Origin: Rhizobium mesosinicum
GTDB lineage: Bacteria > Pseudomonadota > Alphaproteobacteria > Rhizobiales > Rhizobiaceae
DNA length: 64,000 nucleotides
Assembly: GCF_019511345.1 (NCBI RefSeq)
Contig: NZ_JAEUAK010000008.1
Coordinates: 186,001-250,000, forward strand
Reading direction: 5' to 3'
Shown here: positions 52,628 to 60,755 of the stretch, one piece after another
Layout: every line of letters starts with the position of its first letter
Position numbering within the stretch: position 1 is the stretch's first letter
Notes under the pieces: generated by a model
Told to the model about the DNA's origin: nothing
Database searches by the model: none
The model's input: only the letters and a program-made list of their open reading frames with translations
Translations under genes and position numbers: made by a program

Positions 52628-53271
52628 AGTCGGGTTATGAGCTGGCGGTCGTGAGGCCGCCTTGCAGTTTGTCGGTAAAGTCTCATCCGTCAGGCTCGGC
52701 CTTGTGCCGAGCATCCGACCATTGCAATTCTCTTGACGAGAAAGCAGTCGTTTTTACCTATTTGACCCGCGGGCGCAGATCCTCAGCACAAGGCGGAGGG
52801 TGACATCGCGGGTTTTGCAATGGTCTGTCGGCAGCCTGCCGGTGGCCGTCAAATCGCCGGTCTCTGCTGGCCCAATCGAAGAGCACACCCAGGGATAGCG
52901 GCGAGTTTAATGCGGCCGATCTTGGCCACCGATTGAGCTGGCTATCTGCCGCCATGGACCGGATGGCTCTGCCGTTTCTTCAACTTCGTTCGTTTGCCGG
53001 CAATGTCACGCGCGTCACGCCGCGCTTCCGTTTGCCATAGGCGCTGTCGCGTTTCCTGTTCCCTGGGAATTCCAAGGGGTTGGGCGAAGGATCGCCGCGC
53101 CTTCCTGTCGGTGAGGGCGTCGCGCGGGACAGCAACTTCTACGCTATATATTACTATATTTTCAAATATTGCGACGCAGCAACAGCGTTAAGAATTTCTT
53201 ACTTCGAGCTTTGACTTCTGGTTGTGGCTGTGGAAGAAATCCCCCGACTGCAGAATTTTTTGGGGGCTTTT
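52628..53271. other. 644-base region without a supported gene
   Basis: No convincing frame on either strand. The right end is AT-rich (TATATATTACTATATTTTC near 53141-53160) and probably holds the promoter of the RTX gene. A CCCCC...GGGGG pair (53240-53266) places the ribosome site in a possible stem. Confidence 0.4.
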
Positions 53272-54921
53272 ATGGGAACGATTATTCTTACTCAGACTGG
53301 AGAAGAATCCTTCGGCCAGTTTATCGATGGCACGACATTTACGGGTGGGTCTTCCAATACTTCGCTGGCGATAGGTTCTTTTGATACGTCTCTGGGGCTT
53401 ACTCTCGGATCGGGACCCTGGTGGCTTTTTGAAAATAACAGAGCGAAAATGGGCGAGGCTTTCGACAACGGCCAAGCCTCCGATACACCGCTGAATGCCT
53501 TTGTAACCGGCTCGATGGTTTTTGCCTTGGGGAGCAATGGCAATGATCACGTGGAAGTGTCGGATGCAAATTATGCGGCGATAGTGACGGGTGCGGGTGA
53601 CGATTACATCAAGGCAAGTGGTTTTGCCGGATCCGCATATTTGGACGCGGGCGCCGGCGCCGACACGATGGTTGGAGGATCCGAGATCGACACATATGTG
53701 GTCGACGACGTCGGCGATCAGGTTATCGAGCTTGGCGGCAGCTTTCGTTTTGGAGACGCCGTTGTCACATCACTTTCGACCTACACCCTCGGAGCGAACA
53801 TCGAAAACCTCTCTCTGACAGACGGAGATGCTTCGGGCTACGGCAACGAACTCGATAACAACATCACCGGAAGCTCGGGCAACAACGTCATCGACGGCCG
53901 CGCGGGCAACAACTATCTCTTCGGCGAGGAAGGCAATGACAAGTTCCTTGTCACAAGCGACTCCTCACGCAATTCCGTTTTCGGCGGCACCGGCGACGAT
54001 ACGCTGGTGTACAAGCAGGGCTTGGGCGGCGGAGAGCTTCCCTGGGCGATCGACCACGGCCAGTCAGCCATATTCGACGGTGAAGACGGCAACGATTCTG
54101 CCGCGCTGGACTTCTCGCTCGCCCAGCAGGTCACAGCAACCGTGAACGGCGACGCCGTCGTCTACGATATCCTCGGCGCCGACGGTTACCATTCGACCGT
54201 CTGGCTGACGTCGGTGGAGCGGGTGACGATCACCGGTTCTGCGGCTGCCGACACCTTCTACGGCGCGTCCGGCAATGACTGGATCGACGGGCGCGGCGGC
54301 GCGGACACGGTGCATGGCTCGGCCGGCGACGACGGCTACGTCTTCGACAATGCCGGCGACCGGGTGGTCGACGAGGCGGCCGGTGGCGGTACCGATACGA
54401 TCTGGGCGACCGTCAGCGTCGATCTCAACGACGATGCCTATGTCGAAAACCTGCGCCTGAACGGCACCGCCAACATCAACGGCACCGGCAACGGCCTTGC
54501 CAACACGATTACCGGCAATGCCGGCAATAACGTCATCGCCGGCGGCGCGGGCAATGACAGCCTTCATGGCAAGGGTGGGGCCGATACGTTCCATTTCAAT
54601 GAAATGGGTGCGGCCAACAAGGACTCGATCTGGGATTTCGATGCCGACGACAAGATCTCGCTCGGCAATGCCTTTACGGGTCTCGATCTCGACAATAACG
54701 GCGTGGTCGATGCCGCGTCCTTCGAGATCGTCAACAAGTGGGGCGCAGCCGGCACCAAGGCCGGCCCGGAGCTGATCTACAATGCCGCGACCGGCGTGCT
54801 CTCCTACGACGCCGATGGCGCCGGCACCGCCCATGCCGCCCAGGACATCGCCTTCATCGGCGCGCATAAGGCATTCTTCGACAATGCCGACATCCTGGTG
54901 AACAGCTCGCTTCTCGTCTGA
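53272..54921 (+). CDS. RTX-type calcium-binding protein, second paralogue
   Basis: A 549-residue protein. The N-terminal ~90 residues (TIILTQTGEESFGQFIDGTT) are unlike the other RTX protein. RTX blocks follow (GAGDDYIKASGFAGSAYLDA, GGTGDDTLVYKQG, SGNDWIDGRGGADTVHGSAG), then a C-terminal domain (GKGGADTFHFNEMGAANKDS then IWDFDADDKISLGNAFTGLD) nearly identical in pattern to the 48323 gene. The ATG at 53272 has a GGGGG ribosome site. The shared C-termini imply the same type I exporter. A terminator follows. Confidence 0.88.
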   Translation: MGTIILTQTGEESFGQFIDGTTFTGGSSNTSLAIGSFDTSLGLTLGSGPWWLFENNRAKMGEAFDNGQASDTPLNAFVTGSMVFALGSNGNDHVEVSDANYAAIVTGAGDDYIKASGFAGSAYLDAGAGADTMVGGSEIDTYVVDDVGDQVIELGGSFRFGDAVVTSLSTYTLGANIENLSLTDGDASGYGNELDNNITGSSGNNVIDGRAGNNYLFGEEGNDKFLVTSDSSRNSVFGGTGDDTLVYKQGLGGGELPWAIDHGQSAIFDGEDGNDSAALDFSLAQQVTATVNGDAVVYDILGADGYHSTVWLTSVERVTITGSAAADTFYGASGNDWIDGRGGADTVHGSAGDDGYVFDNAGDRVVDEAAGGGTDTIWATVSVDLNDDAYVENLRLNGTANINGTGNGLANTITGNAGNNVIAGGAGNDSLHGKGGADTFHFNEMGAANKDSIWDFDADDKISLGNAFTGLDLDNNGVVDAASFEIVNKWGAAGTKAGPELIYNAATGVLSYDADGAGTAHAAQDIAFIGAHKAFFDNADILVNSSLLV

Positions 54922-54946
54922 GGAGCGCAGCTACCGCATTTGAGAC

Positions 54947-54970
54947 GACGGCCGGCCTTTACCGGCCGTC
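54947..54970 (+). terminator. Terminator after the second RTX gene
   Basis: GACGGCCGG / CCGGCCGTC (9-bp stem, 6-nt loop) followed by TTGTC, 25 bases after the stop. Confidence 0.75.
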
Positions 54971-55073
54971 TTGTCATCCAGCCACGGGGCCAACGGCAAT
55001 TTCCAACCCCGGCGTGCAGCGGCATGACTTTTGCAAGGTTACCGATGTGTTAGTTCGTCGGGAACCAAGCGTC

Positions 55074-55337
55074 ATGAAATGGGACACTTCGGCATTGTTC
55101 GATCCGGTCATCCTCGTCTTCAAGGACGGGAACAAGCATCTGATTGTCCGAACGGTGGGGGAGGCCGCCAACGCGTTGATGAGAGAATGGCCATCCGACG
55201 ATGGCGAGGAGTTCCTGTCTGCCGTCAAAGCCTGTCTGGACGTAATGACCGGCAAAGCCGAGACCGATGAACTAAGAGCGGCTATCATCCGGGCCGCAGA
55301 CGAAGCGGGTATTACGGCCCTTTCTATTCTTCATTGA
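55074..55337 (+). CDS. DUF982 protein
   Basis: An 87-residue protein: LIVRTVGEAANALMREWPSD, then GEEFLSAVKACLDVMTGKAE and AAIIRAADEAGITAL. This is the DUF982 pattern (WP, A..C...L.G, AA.EAGI), a family largely confined to Rhizobiales. The start at 55074 is chosen because upstream residues are not conserved. Function unknown. Confidence 0.85.
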   Translation: MKWDTSALFDPVILVFKDGNKHLIVRTVGEAANALMREWPSDDGEEFLSAVKACLDVMTGKAETDELRAAIIRAADEAGITALSILH

Positions 55338-55613
55338 CCTTAAGGAGCGCACCGGCGATTGCCGGTCGGCGCCGATGAGCGCGGTAGACCCGCCGCGATG
55401 CCCAAGCGCTGACGAGGTGATGGTGGGCAAGGCCTGTCAGCTTGAGGGATCGGCCTCTGCCTGCCCCGCAAAATGCCTGGGGCAGTGGGTCTTTAACCTT
55501 ACCGGTTGACCTTAACCGGACTTTCCCTCGATCCTTGCAGTGTCGCGCGATTTACGTGCAATTTGCAGCCTGATACCGCTTCCTCTGGGTTGAAATTTCT
55601 GGGGTCAGGTCGA

Positions 55614-55874
55614 ATGGGTATCGAGCGGTTATTTGAAGAAGCGCAGCAGGTTTATAATATAGACGAGTTGATACAGGCCGCTCCTGCCGATAGGCGCGAG
55701 CTTTCCAGTATTGCCATCTCAAAGGACACGATCGTCAACGAAGCGATCTCGCCTGAGCGCTCAGACGTCCGCGAAGAAGAGGGGCGGTCCATGAGAGATA
55801 TCCATCTAACGCTGCAGATGGCAATGGCTTTCATCGCGAACGTCTTCGGCAGGAAAGTTCTTGCTGGCAGATAG
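55614..55874 (+). CDS. Hypothetical 86-residue protein
   Basis: MGIERLFEEAQQVYNIDELI, QAAPADRRELSSIAISKDTI, ending MAFIANVFGRKVLAGR. Helical and soluble with no signal. An upstream in-frame start at 55506 is unlikely. No family recognised and the ribosome site is weak. Confidence 0.5.
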   Translation: MGIERLFEEAQQVYNIDELIQAAPADRRELSSIAISKDTIVNEAISPERSDVREEEGRSMRDIHLTLQMAMAFIANVFGRKVLAGR

Positions 55875-55982
55875 CGGTAGGGATGCCGAAACCGATCGTC
55901 TCATGTTGATGGCGCTGGCGGCCTGATTACCGCCGAAGCGCAACTCGCCCGCTGATCCATCACACGAAAGGATTGTGAGGTA

Positions 55983-56026
55983 TCGGACTTTAGTCCGATT
56001 ACAGACCTCGGTCCGTCCGCTACTTT
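55983..56026 (+). promoter_or_regulatory. TCGGAC-box promoter, site D (drives small RNA 3)
   Basis: TCGGACTTTAGTCCGA (55983-55998), then TACTTT (56021-56026), offset 38. A second half-perfect core AGACCTCGGTCC lies 18 bp downstream between the two. Confidence 0.75.
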
Positions 56027-56032
56027 CTATCC

Positions 56033-56118
56033 AGCTGTCCGTTCAGAGTCAGCGTGTAACGTGCGTTCAGAGTCAGCTTGAAAAGGGTGTCCCTCCCTGA
56101 CCGGGGGACGCCCTTTGC
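56033..56118 (+). ncRNA. Predicted small RNA 3 of the family (longer form)
   Basis: It contains two direct copies of CGTTCAGAGTCAGC (within 56040-56078), a partial expansion of the stem region of RNA 1 and RNA 2, then a terminator AAAGGGTGTCC / GGGACGCCCTTT (56082-56116) with the pyrimidine loop CTCCCTGACC. It ends 82 bases before the 3' end of the convergent phage SGNH gene. Confidence 0.6.
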
Positions 56119-56199
56119 TTGAAATGAGGATTCCGCCCCTCCTCGCCGAATAGAGCTGTTATCTTCATGCTTCCCCTTTGACGTCAGGAGAATCTCCGG

Positions 56200-57846
56200 C
56201 TAGGCGGCCAAATTCCAAGCTAGCCTCGGACTGCCGATCTTGCGAATAATCGGTGCGCCGATCTTGGCAATTCCGGTGCCGCCGGTGTTGCAGAGGTGGC
56301 GGAGAACCACGAGGTTGTCGAGGCGCAGGTTCGTCATCGTCAGCCCGGTCGGCAGCCAGAGCTTGGAGCCGCAAACGAGCGAGCGTCCGCGCCCGCCGAT
56401 ATAGTTGCCGGTCGTCCAGCCGCCGCCTGTCACCGTCACCGTGTTGGCGACCTGAACCGGGCCGCGGATGGAGCTGTCGAGATAGTCCCAGCCTGCCCAA
56501 TCGTTCAGCTCGACCGGTATTTCGATCTCGAGCCAATCGCCGGCCACGAGGCCGAGTGCGGCGAGGGTGACCGAGGAGGTCGTGCCGTAGGTCACCGTAT
56601 GGACGGCGAGGCCGTCGTTTACCGGCGTGATGGTGACGACCTGTTTCTCATTGCCGGCCGCGACGACTTCCTTGCTGCCGACATAGGTTGAGGTGCCGGT
56701 TCCCCGGATGAGGCGCATGTTTGCAGACACGTCGCCGGTGACGTTGGTTTTCGTGCCGCTCGTGCCGGGCGTGCCCTTCTGCGGGAAAATATTATAGGCC
56801 GCCAGCGGATCGAGCGATCTCGTTTCCCCGGCTGAAACCATGGCGCGCAGGATCGGCAGGAGAATATCCGCGCGCCTTGCCATAAGCTCCGGCTTGGGAT
56901 GCAGGCCGTCGACGAACATGGCCGGCGGGATTCCCGAGGCCGGGCCGTCGAGCGCGAGCGTGTCGCACAGGGTGACGCCGTCGCGGCCCTCCTGGTTCAA
57001 TATCCAGGCGTTGATGCCATCGAGGATGCCGGGCCATTCCGGGCTGTCGTTAACGGGATCGTCATTCAGCGTGCTGGTCCAGCTCAGCGTCTGCAGGACG
57101 ACGTGGATACCGGCGTCGGTGAGCCGCTGGAGCTGGCTGTCGAGGTCCGCAATAACAGCCGCAAGGCTCCTGTTTCGGACGATGTCGTTGTAGCCGATGT
57201 CGACATAAACGATGTCGGGCTTCTGGCCGAGCGCATAGGCCGTACGCGCCAGCGTGCCGGGAAACTGCACTTCCTGGCCGGGCACGGAAAACAGGCAATC
57301 GCCCGATTTGCCGCCCATGGCGCCGGAGAAGGCCGCAAAGGAGCTGGGCGCGAAGAACGGGTGGCTCAGCTCGGCGAACATATCGATATTGAACCGGCCG
57401 TCCGCCGCCTTGATCCATGAAAGCACCGTTCGGCCGTTTTCGTAAAAGCCCTGATGGCCTTGCGTTGCCGTCTGTCCGGCATTGAAGGTCTGCTGAGTCC
57501 CCAGCCCGATGAAGCTGTGGCCGAGGCCCATGATCTTGGCGCCAGCTGCCAGAGGCAGGGCCGGCAGTGGTACGGCGACATTTGCGCCCTTCACAGGTAC
57601 GACCGGCGCGTTGCCGTAGAGGCGGCGCCCGTCCGATATCCTGACGGCGCCGAGCACGGGCAGGTCGTTATAGACGGCCGCGCCATCGGCGACGATATCG
57701 ACGCCCAGGACAGGCCTATTGTCGGAAAACGTGGTCGTGTCGCCGACATCGCGGATGCCGATGACCGGGCGGTTGTTGAACATGCGCGTGCCGTCGGCAA
57801 CGATGACGACGCCCTGGACGCGCTGCATATTAAAGAGTTTCGCCAT
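56200..57846 (-). CDS. Phage-block SGNH/GDSL-like hydrolase with N-terminal repeats
   Basis: A 548-residue protein. Residues 8-85 hold about four ~18-residue repeats of the form VADGT..F/YN..PV.G (VIVADGTRMFNNRPVIGIRD, then two similar and one shorter). The SGNH domain follows: block I GLGHSFIG with Ser111 (GHS instead of GDS), block III IGYND (Asn220) and block V DGLHP (Asp313/His316). The C-terminal ~170 residues are beta-rich. It may trim or deacetylate a host surface glycan, as tail-associated SGNH enzymes do, but it lies in the head block after the cement genes. A terminator separates it from the head genes, so it may be a moron-type addition. Confidence 0.75.
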   Translation of the reverse strand: MAKLFNMQRVQGVVIVADGTRMFNNRPVIGIRDVGDTTTFSDNRPVLGVDIVADGAAVYNDLPVLGAVRISDGRRLYGNAPVVPVKGANVAVPLPALPLAAGAKIMGLGHSFIGLGTQQTFNAGQTATQGHQGFYENGRTVLSWIKAADGRFNIDMFAELSHPFFAPSSFAAFSGAMGGKSGDCLFSVPGQEVQFPGTLARTAYALGQKPDIVYVDIGYNDIVRNRSLAAVIADLDSQLQRLTDAGIHVVLQTLSWTSTLNDDPVNDSPEWPGILDGINAWILNQEGRDGVTLCDTLALDGPASGIPPAMFVDGLHPKPELMARRADILLPILRAMVSAGETRSLDPLAAYNIFPQKGTPGTSGTKTNVTGDVSANMRLIRGTGTSTYVGSKEVVAAGNEKQVVTITPVNDGLAVHTVTYGTTSSVTLAALGLVAGDWLEIEIPVELNDWAGWDYLDSSIRGPVQVANTVTVTGGGWTTGNYIGGRGRSLVCGSKLWLPTGLTMTNLRLDNLVVLRHLCNTGGTGIAKIGAPIIRKIGSPRLAWNLAA

Positions 57847-57876
57847 CGGTGCTCTGCCTTCGCTCGAAGAAGAAGA

Positions 57877-57894
57877 GAGCGGCCGAAGCCGCTC
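57877..57894 (-). terminator. UUCG-capped terminator after the head genes
   Basis: On the minus strand GAGCGGC-TTCG-GCCGCTC followed by a TCTTCTTCTTC tract. The stable tetraloop and pyrimidine tail make it a good intrinsic terminator, placed after the head genes like T-phi of T7. Confidence 0.7.
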
Positions 57895-57919
57895 AAGTTG
57901 GCCTGCCGATCAGAGGATG

Positions 57920-58207
57920 TCAGTCGCCAGGCTGGGAGGAGTTCTGGACTTCGGGCGGCACCCAGTCCGGTGCAGGGCCGCCAAGTGCGTCCTGCACGCC
58001 GTTGCCGGCTGGCTTGGCGGCCGGCTTTTTCTCGGCCGGTTCCGCTTCCGCTTTGCCAGCGGCCTTGCTGCCTGGATGCGCAAGCCGCACCCATTTCGGG
58101 CGGCGCTTCTCGTCCTTCCAGAGCGCGTCCGGCAGGCTGAAACGCTCGCCGGGTTCGCGCCGGATGCTGCCGAAATAGCCGCGCTCGTTGGCGACGACAT
58201 CAACCAT
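57920..58207 (-). CDS. Hypothetical 95-residue head-block protein
   Basis: MVDVVANERGYFGSIRREPG, ERFSLPDALWKDEKRRPKWV, then an Ala/Lys/Glu/Pro-rich tail. The N-terminus (V.A..RG.fg...R..G..F..P) is the type of short head-completion or adaptor protein that follows the cement gene in related podoviruses. It overlaps the cement gene by 8 nt and ends before the terminator. Confidence 0.7.
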   Translation of the reverse strand: MVDVVANERGYFGSIRREPGERFSLPDALWKDEKRRPKWVRLAHPGSKAAGKAEAEPAEKKPAAKPAGNGVQDALGGPAPDWVPPEVQNSSQPGD

Positions 58208-58610
58208 GCGAGGGAACCCCAGCCGTGAAGCCGGCGGTGATCTTGCCCGTGGTCGGTGCCGTGCCGGTCACCGTGTAGAGCAGGCGCAGGTAAGGCTCAT
58301 CCGTGCCGCGCGGAACGTGGCTCGGCGGGATGATCTTGCCGGCCTTGAGGTCGGCGAGGTTGAGGGTCGTGGTGATGACCGATTTCGGCGAGGCGAAGGC
58401 CTCGTTGTCGTCGGTCTGGATGGTCACAGCGAGAGAGGTGAGGTTGTTGAAGCTCTCCACCACCTGCATGAGGAAGGGGATCGGTTCGCCCTTGCCGATA
58501 TCACGGGTGAGGCCGGCCTTGATCGGGCCGAGATGGATGACGTTGGTGCTGGGGCCGGTCGCGGTGATCGCCTGCGCGTCCGAAAGCAGCGTCTGCCGGT
58601 CGAAAATCAT
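58200..58610 (-). CDS. Bbp16-like capsid cement protein
   Basis: A 136-residue protein: MIFDRQTLLSDAQAITATGP, STNVIHLGPIKAGLTRDIGK, then a beta-rich body TSLAVTIQTDDNEAFASPKS and EPYLRLLYTVTGTAPTTGKI. It matches the Bbp16 family, the cement protein of Bordetella phage BPP-1-type capsids, which sits directly downstream of the capsid gene as here. A stem-loop (58641-58661) lies between the two and may set their ratio. Confidence 0.8.
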   Translation of the reverse strand: MIFDRQTLLSDAQAITATGPSTNVIHLGPIKAGLTRDIGKGEPIPFLMQVVESFNNLTSLAVTIQTDDNEAFASPKSVITTTLNLADLKAGKIIPPSHVPRGTDEPYLRLLYTVTGTAPTTGKITAGFTAGVPSHG

Positions 58611-58640
58611 GTCGAATGCCTTTCGTTAGATTGGGGAACG

Positions 58641-58661
58641 CCCGCCGCTTGGGACGGCGGG
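58641..58661 (-). terminator. Intercistronic stem-loop between capsid and cement genes
   Basis: CCCGCCG / CGGCGGG, 7-nt loop, in the 62-base gap. No T-run; more likely an attenuator or RNA-processing structure than a full terminator. Confidence 0.45.
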
Positions 58662-58672
58662 ACTTGAGACGA

Positions 58673-59707
58673 TCAGGCGAGCGCCGGAACGGCGGCTTCG
58701 GTGTTGAGGATGGCGTCGGTCTCGCGGATCGGGATGCCGCGATAGAACTTCACCTCCTGGCCCTCGACGAACTGCGTGGTCAGGTGCACCGTGTTCTGCC
58801 GGTCGGAGGTCAGCGCGCGGTCTGACGACTGCACGTCGAGCACTTCGAGCACATCCTTGTTCATGTAGATGGCGATGCGGCTTGCCTTGGCGTTCAGGCG
58901 GCGCGACTGCAGGCGGTAGTAGCCCTTGCGCAAGAGCGACCAGAGATCGACGGTGCCGGCCATCATGTCCGATACGTCGATGTTTGCAACGCGGGCGTTG
59001 TAGCGCCAGTCCTTCACGGCCGCACCGATATGCCAGGTGTAGAGCGTCTCCTTGGCATAGTAGGGGTCGCCATTGGCATCCAGCACGCGCTGCTCGCCCT
59101 TGTCGTCGATCTTTACGCCCGCCTTCGTGCCCTTGGGATAGAGCAGGTGGGTGGCATGGTCGCCCCAGGTGACGAACCAGATCGAAGTATTGTCCGCACC
59201 CGTGCCGCCGCCGTTGACCACCTGATTGGCGATGTTCGGCTGCGCCACGTTCGGCAGGTTCGGATTATAGGCGGAGTAGCGGGCGGACAGGCCCTTGAAC
59301 TTCTCCGGCGTCGTTGCCGTATCATGATAGAAGAGGCCGGATGCCATTTCCTGGCTCAGCGACTCGATGAAGGGCATGGTGTCGACCAGGCGGGCCTTCG
59401 CCTTGTCGGGTGCCAGATCGAGCAGGCGCATGTCGATTTCGGAGCGGGCATGCACGAAGCCCGTCGTATCGTCCACCTGCTGCATCGTCGCCTTGGACTG
59501 CTTGATGCCCTGGTAGAGCCGGCCCCAGGAGACCGAGGGCAGGCCGGTGCGCACCATATGGCGGTGCACGGCATCCATGTTGCATTCGACGGCCATCGCG
59601 TCGTCGAGGATGGGGTTCTGCTGGGAGAGAAGCTCGATGACGGCGCCTTCGGCAGAGCCTTTGTATGCGTCAACGAGGTTGGGGTAGTAGCTGCCAATGG
59701 TGGCCAT
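58673..59707 (-). CDS. Major capsid protein (BPP-1/Bbp17-like, HK97 fold expected)
   Basis: A 344-residue protein: TIGSYYPNLVDAYKGSAEGA, VIELLSQQNPILDDAMAVEC, then MVRTGLPSVSWGRLYQGIKQ and SGLFYHDTATTPEKFKGLSA, ending VKFYRGIPIRETDAILNTEA. This pattern (LVD..K...; NPILDDA; TGLPSV.WR.......S......V) is that of podovirus capsid proteins of the Bbp17 group. It is intact and full length. The scaffold gene ends 6 bases upstream of its start. Confidence 0.88.
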   Translation of the reverse strand: MATIGSYYPNLVDAYKGSAEGAVIELLSQQNPILDDAMAVECNMDAVHRHMVRTGLPSVSWGRLYQGIKQSKATMQQVDDTTGFVHARSEIDMRLLDLAPDKAKARLVDTMPFIESLSQEMASGLFYHDTATTPEKFKGLSARYSAYNPNLPNVAQPNIANQVVNGGGTGADNTSIWFVTWGDHATHLLYPKGTKAGVKIDDKGEQRVLDANGDPYYAKETLYTWHIGAAVKDWRYNARVANIDVSDMMAGTVDLWSLLRKGYYRLQSRRLNAKASRIAIYMNKDVLEVLDVQSSDRALTSDRQNTVHLTTQFVEGQEVKFYRGIPIRETDAILNTEAAVPALA

Positions 59708-59713
59708 GTCTTA

Positions 59714-60418
59714 TCAGCCCTTCGGTGCGTCTTTGGGAAACATCAGGTGCGCGGTTTCGGCTTTCCTGCCGTTTCCGCCCGCGCCGCCGTTCGGTGGGTT
59801 GTCCTCCTGGATCATCGATCCGACCTTTGCGAAAATTCTGATCATCTCGGGGTGGTTGCCCCCGCCGCTGGAATTGAGGTACTCGCGCAGCGCCGGCGTG
59901 CCTAAGCGAGAGAGCGCGCGCTGGGCGGAGCCCACGGTGCCGGCCCATTTGGCGCCGCCGATCTCGCGGTCTTTCCGCGCCTCGTCGGCCCAGCCCTGCA
60001 CACGGCCGGCCCAGGCTTCGCCGGCTGCCTTGCCGCGCCGGCCCTGGATCTCGATGAAGCGGTCGGCGAGCTGCTGCGCCTGCCGGTTGGTCAGGCCGAG
60101 AGCGTGGAAATCAGGGCCGAGGGCGTCGATCAGCTCCTGATCCACCTCGATGCCCTCGGGCATGGTGAGCTGATAGCGGCCATCGTCAGGCACGCGGTCA
60201 TCAGGATCGTCGCGAGTGCTATCGTCTGGTTTGCCGCCGTCGCGGTCTTCGGTTTCGGCGTGGTGATCGCCACCGCTGTCACCATCCGGTGATGGCGCGT
60301 CCTCGGGGAAGAGAATGGTTTCGGGCGCAGCGCTTTCACCGCCACCGCTGCCACCGCCGCCTGCGCCTTCGGCGCTCATCGCGATCTGCGGCCGGCCGAT
60401 CTTAAGCATCAATGTCAT
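59714..60418 (-). CDS. Capsid scaffold-type protein
   Basis: A 234-residue acidic, largely disordered protein: an N-terminal Gly/Ser/Asp-rich stretch (~20-85), then a helical part ELIDALGPDFHALGLTNRQA, QQLADRFIEIQGRRGKAAGE and IGGAKWAGTVGSAQRALSRL. The composition and place between portal and capsid fit a scaffolding protein. A start at 60418 (GGAAGGCGA upstream) is preferred to 60436; 60379 is also possible. Confidence 0.75.
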   Translation of the reverse strand: MTLMLKIGRPQIAMSAEGAGGGGSGGGESAAPETILFPEDAPSPDGDSGGDHHAETEDRDGGKPDDSTRDDPDDRVPDDGRYQLTMPEGIEVDQELIDALGPDFHALGLTNRQAQQLADRFIEIQGRRGKAAGEAWAGRVQGWADEARKDREIGGAKWAGTVGSAQRALSRLGTPALREYLNSSGGGNHPEMIRIFAKVGSMIQEDNPPNGGAGGNGRKAETAHLMFPKDAPKG

Positions 60419-60755
60419 GGTCTTCGCCTTCCTCACTTGCGGCGCGGCTTGCCGCCGCTGCCTTGTCTGTCGCCTTGAGATCCGCGATCGCCAGCAGCAG
60501 GCGCGGATAGAGCGTCGGGTCTATGCGGTCGAGCTCGGCGATCAGCCGCCGGCCGGCGCCCTGCTTGCCCAGCGTGTAATGCGTGGCGTTGACGAGCTCT
60601 CCCGCATAGGCTTCCTGGTAGATCGCGCATTGCTCCAGCATCCAGAACAGCACGCGCTTACCGGAGGCGGTGGCGAAGACCTCACGAAACGCTGTGGTGA
60701 TTTCCTCTCGCCCGATGGTTTGGGGGATGGATGGTTGATCCTTAAAATGGCCCAT
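60402..60755 (-). CDS. Bbp19-family head-block protein
   Basis: A 117-residue protein: AFREVFATASGKRVLFWMLE, QCAIYQEAYAGELVNATHYT, LGKQGAGRRLIAELDRIDPT. This matches the Bbp19-like phage domain (F..vf.t..GkrVL......G....a..l....i). It starts at the stop codon of the portal gene and overlaps the scaffold start. Its function in capsid assembly is not known. Confidence 0.75.
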   Translation of the reverse strand: MGHFKDQPSIPQTIGREEITTAFREVFATASGKRVLFWMLEQCAIYQEAYAGELVNATHYTLGKQGAGRRLIAELDRIDPTLYPRLLLAIADLKATDKAAAASRAASEEGEDHDIDA

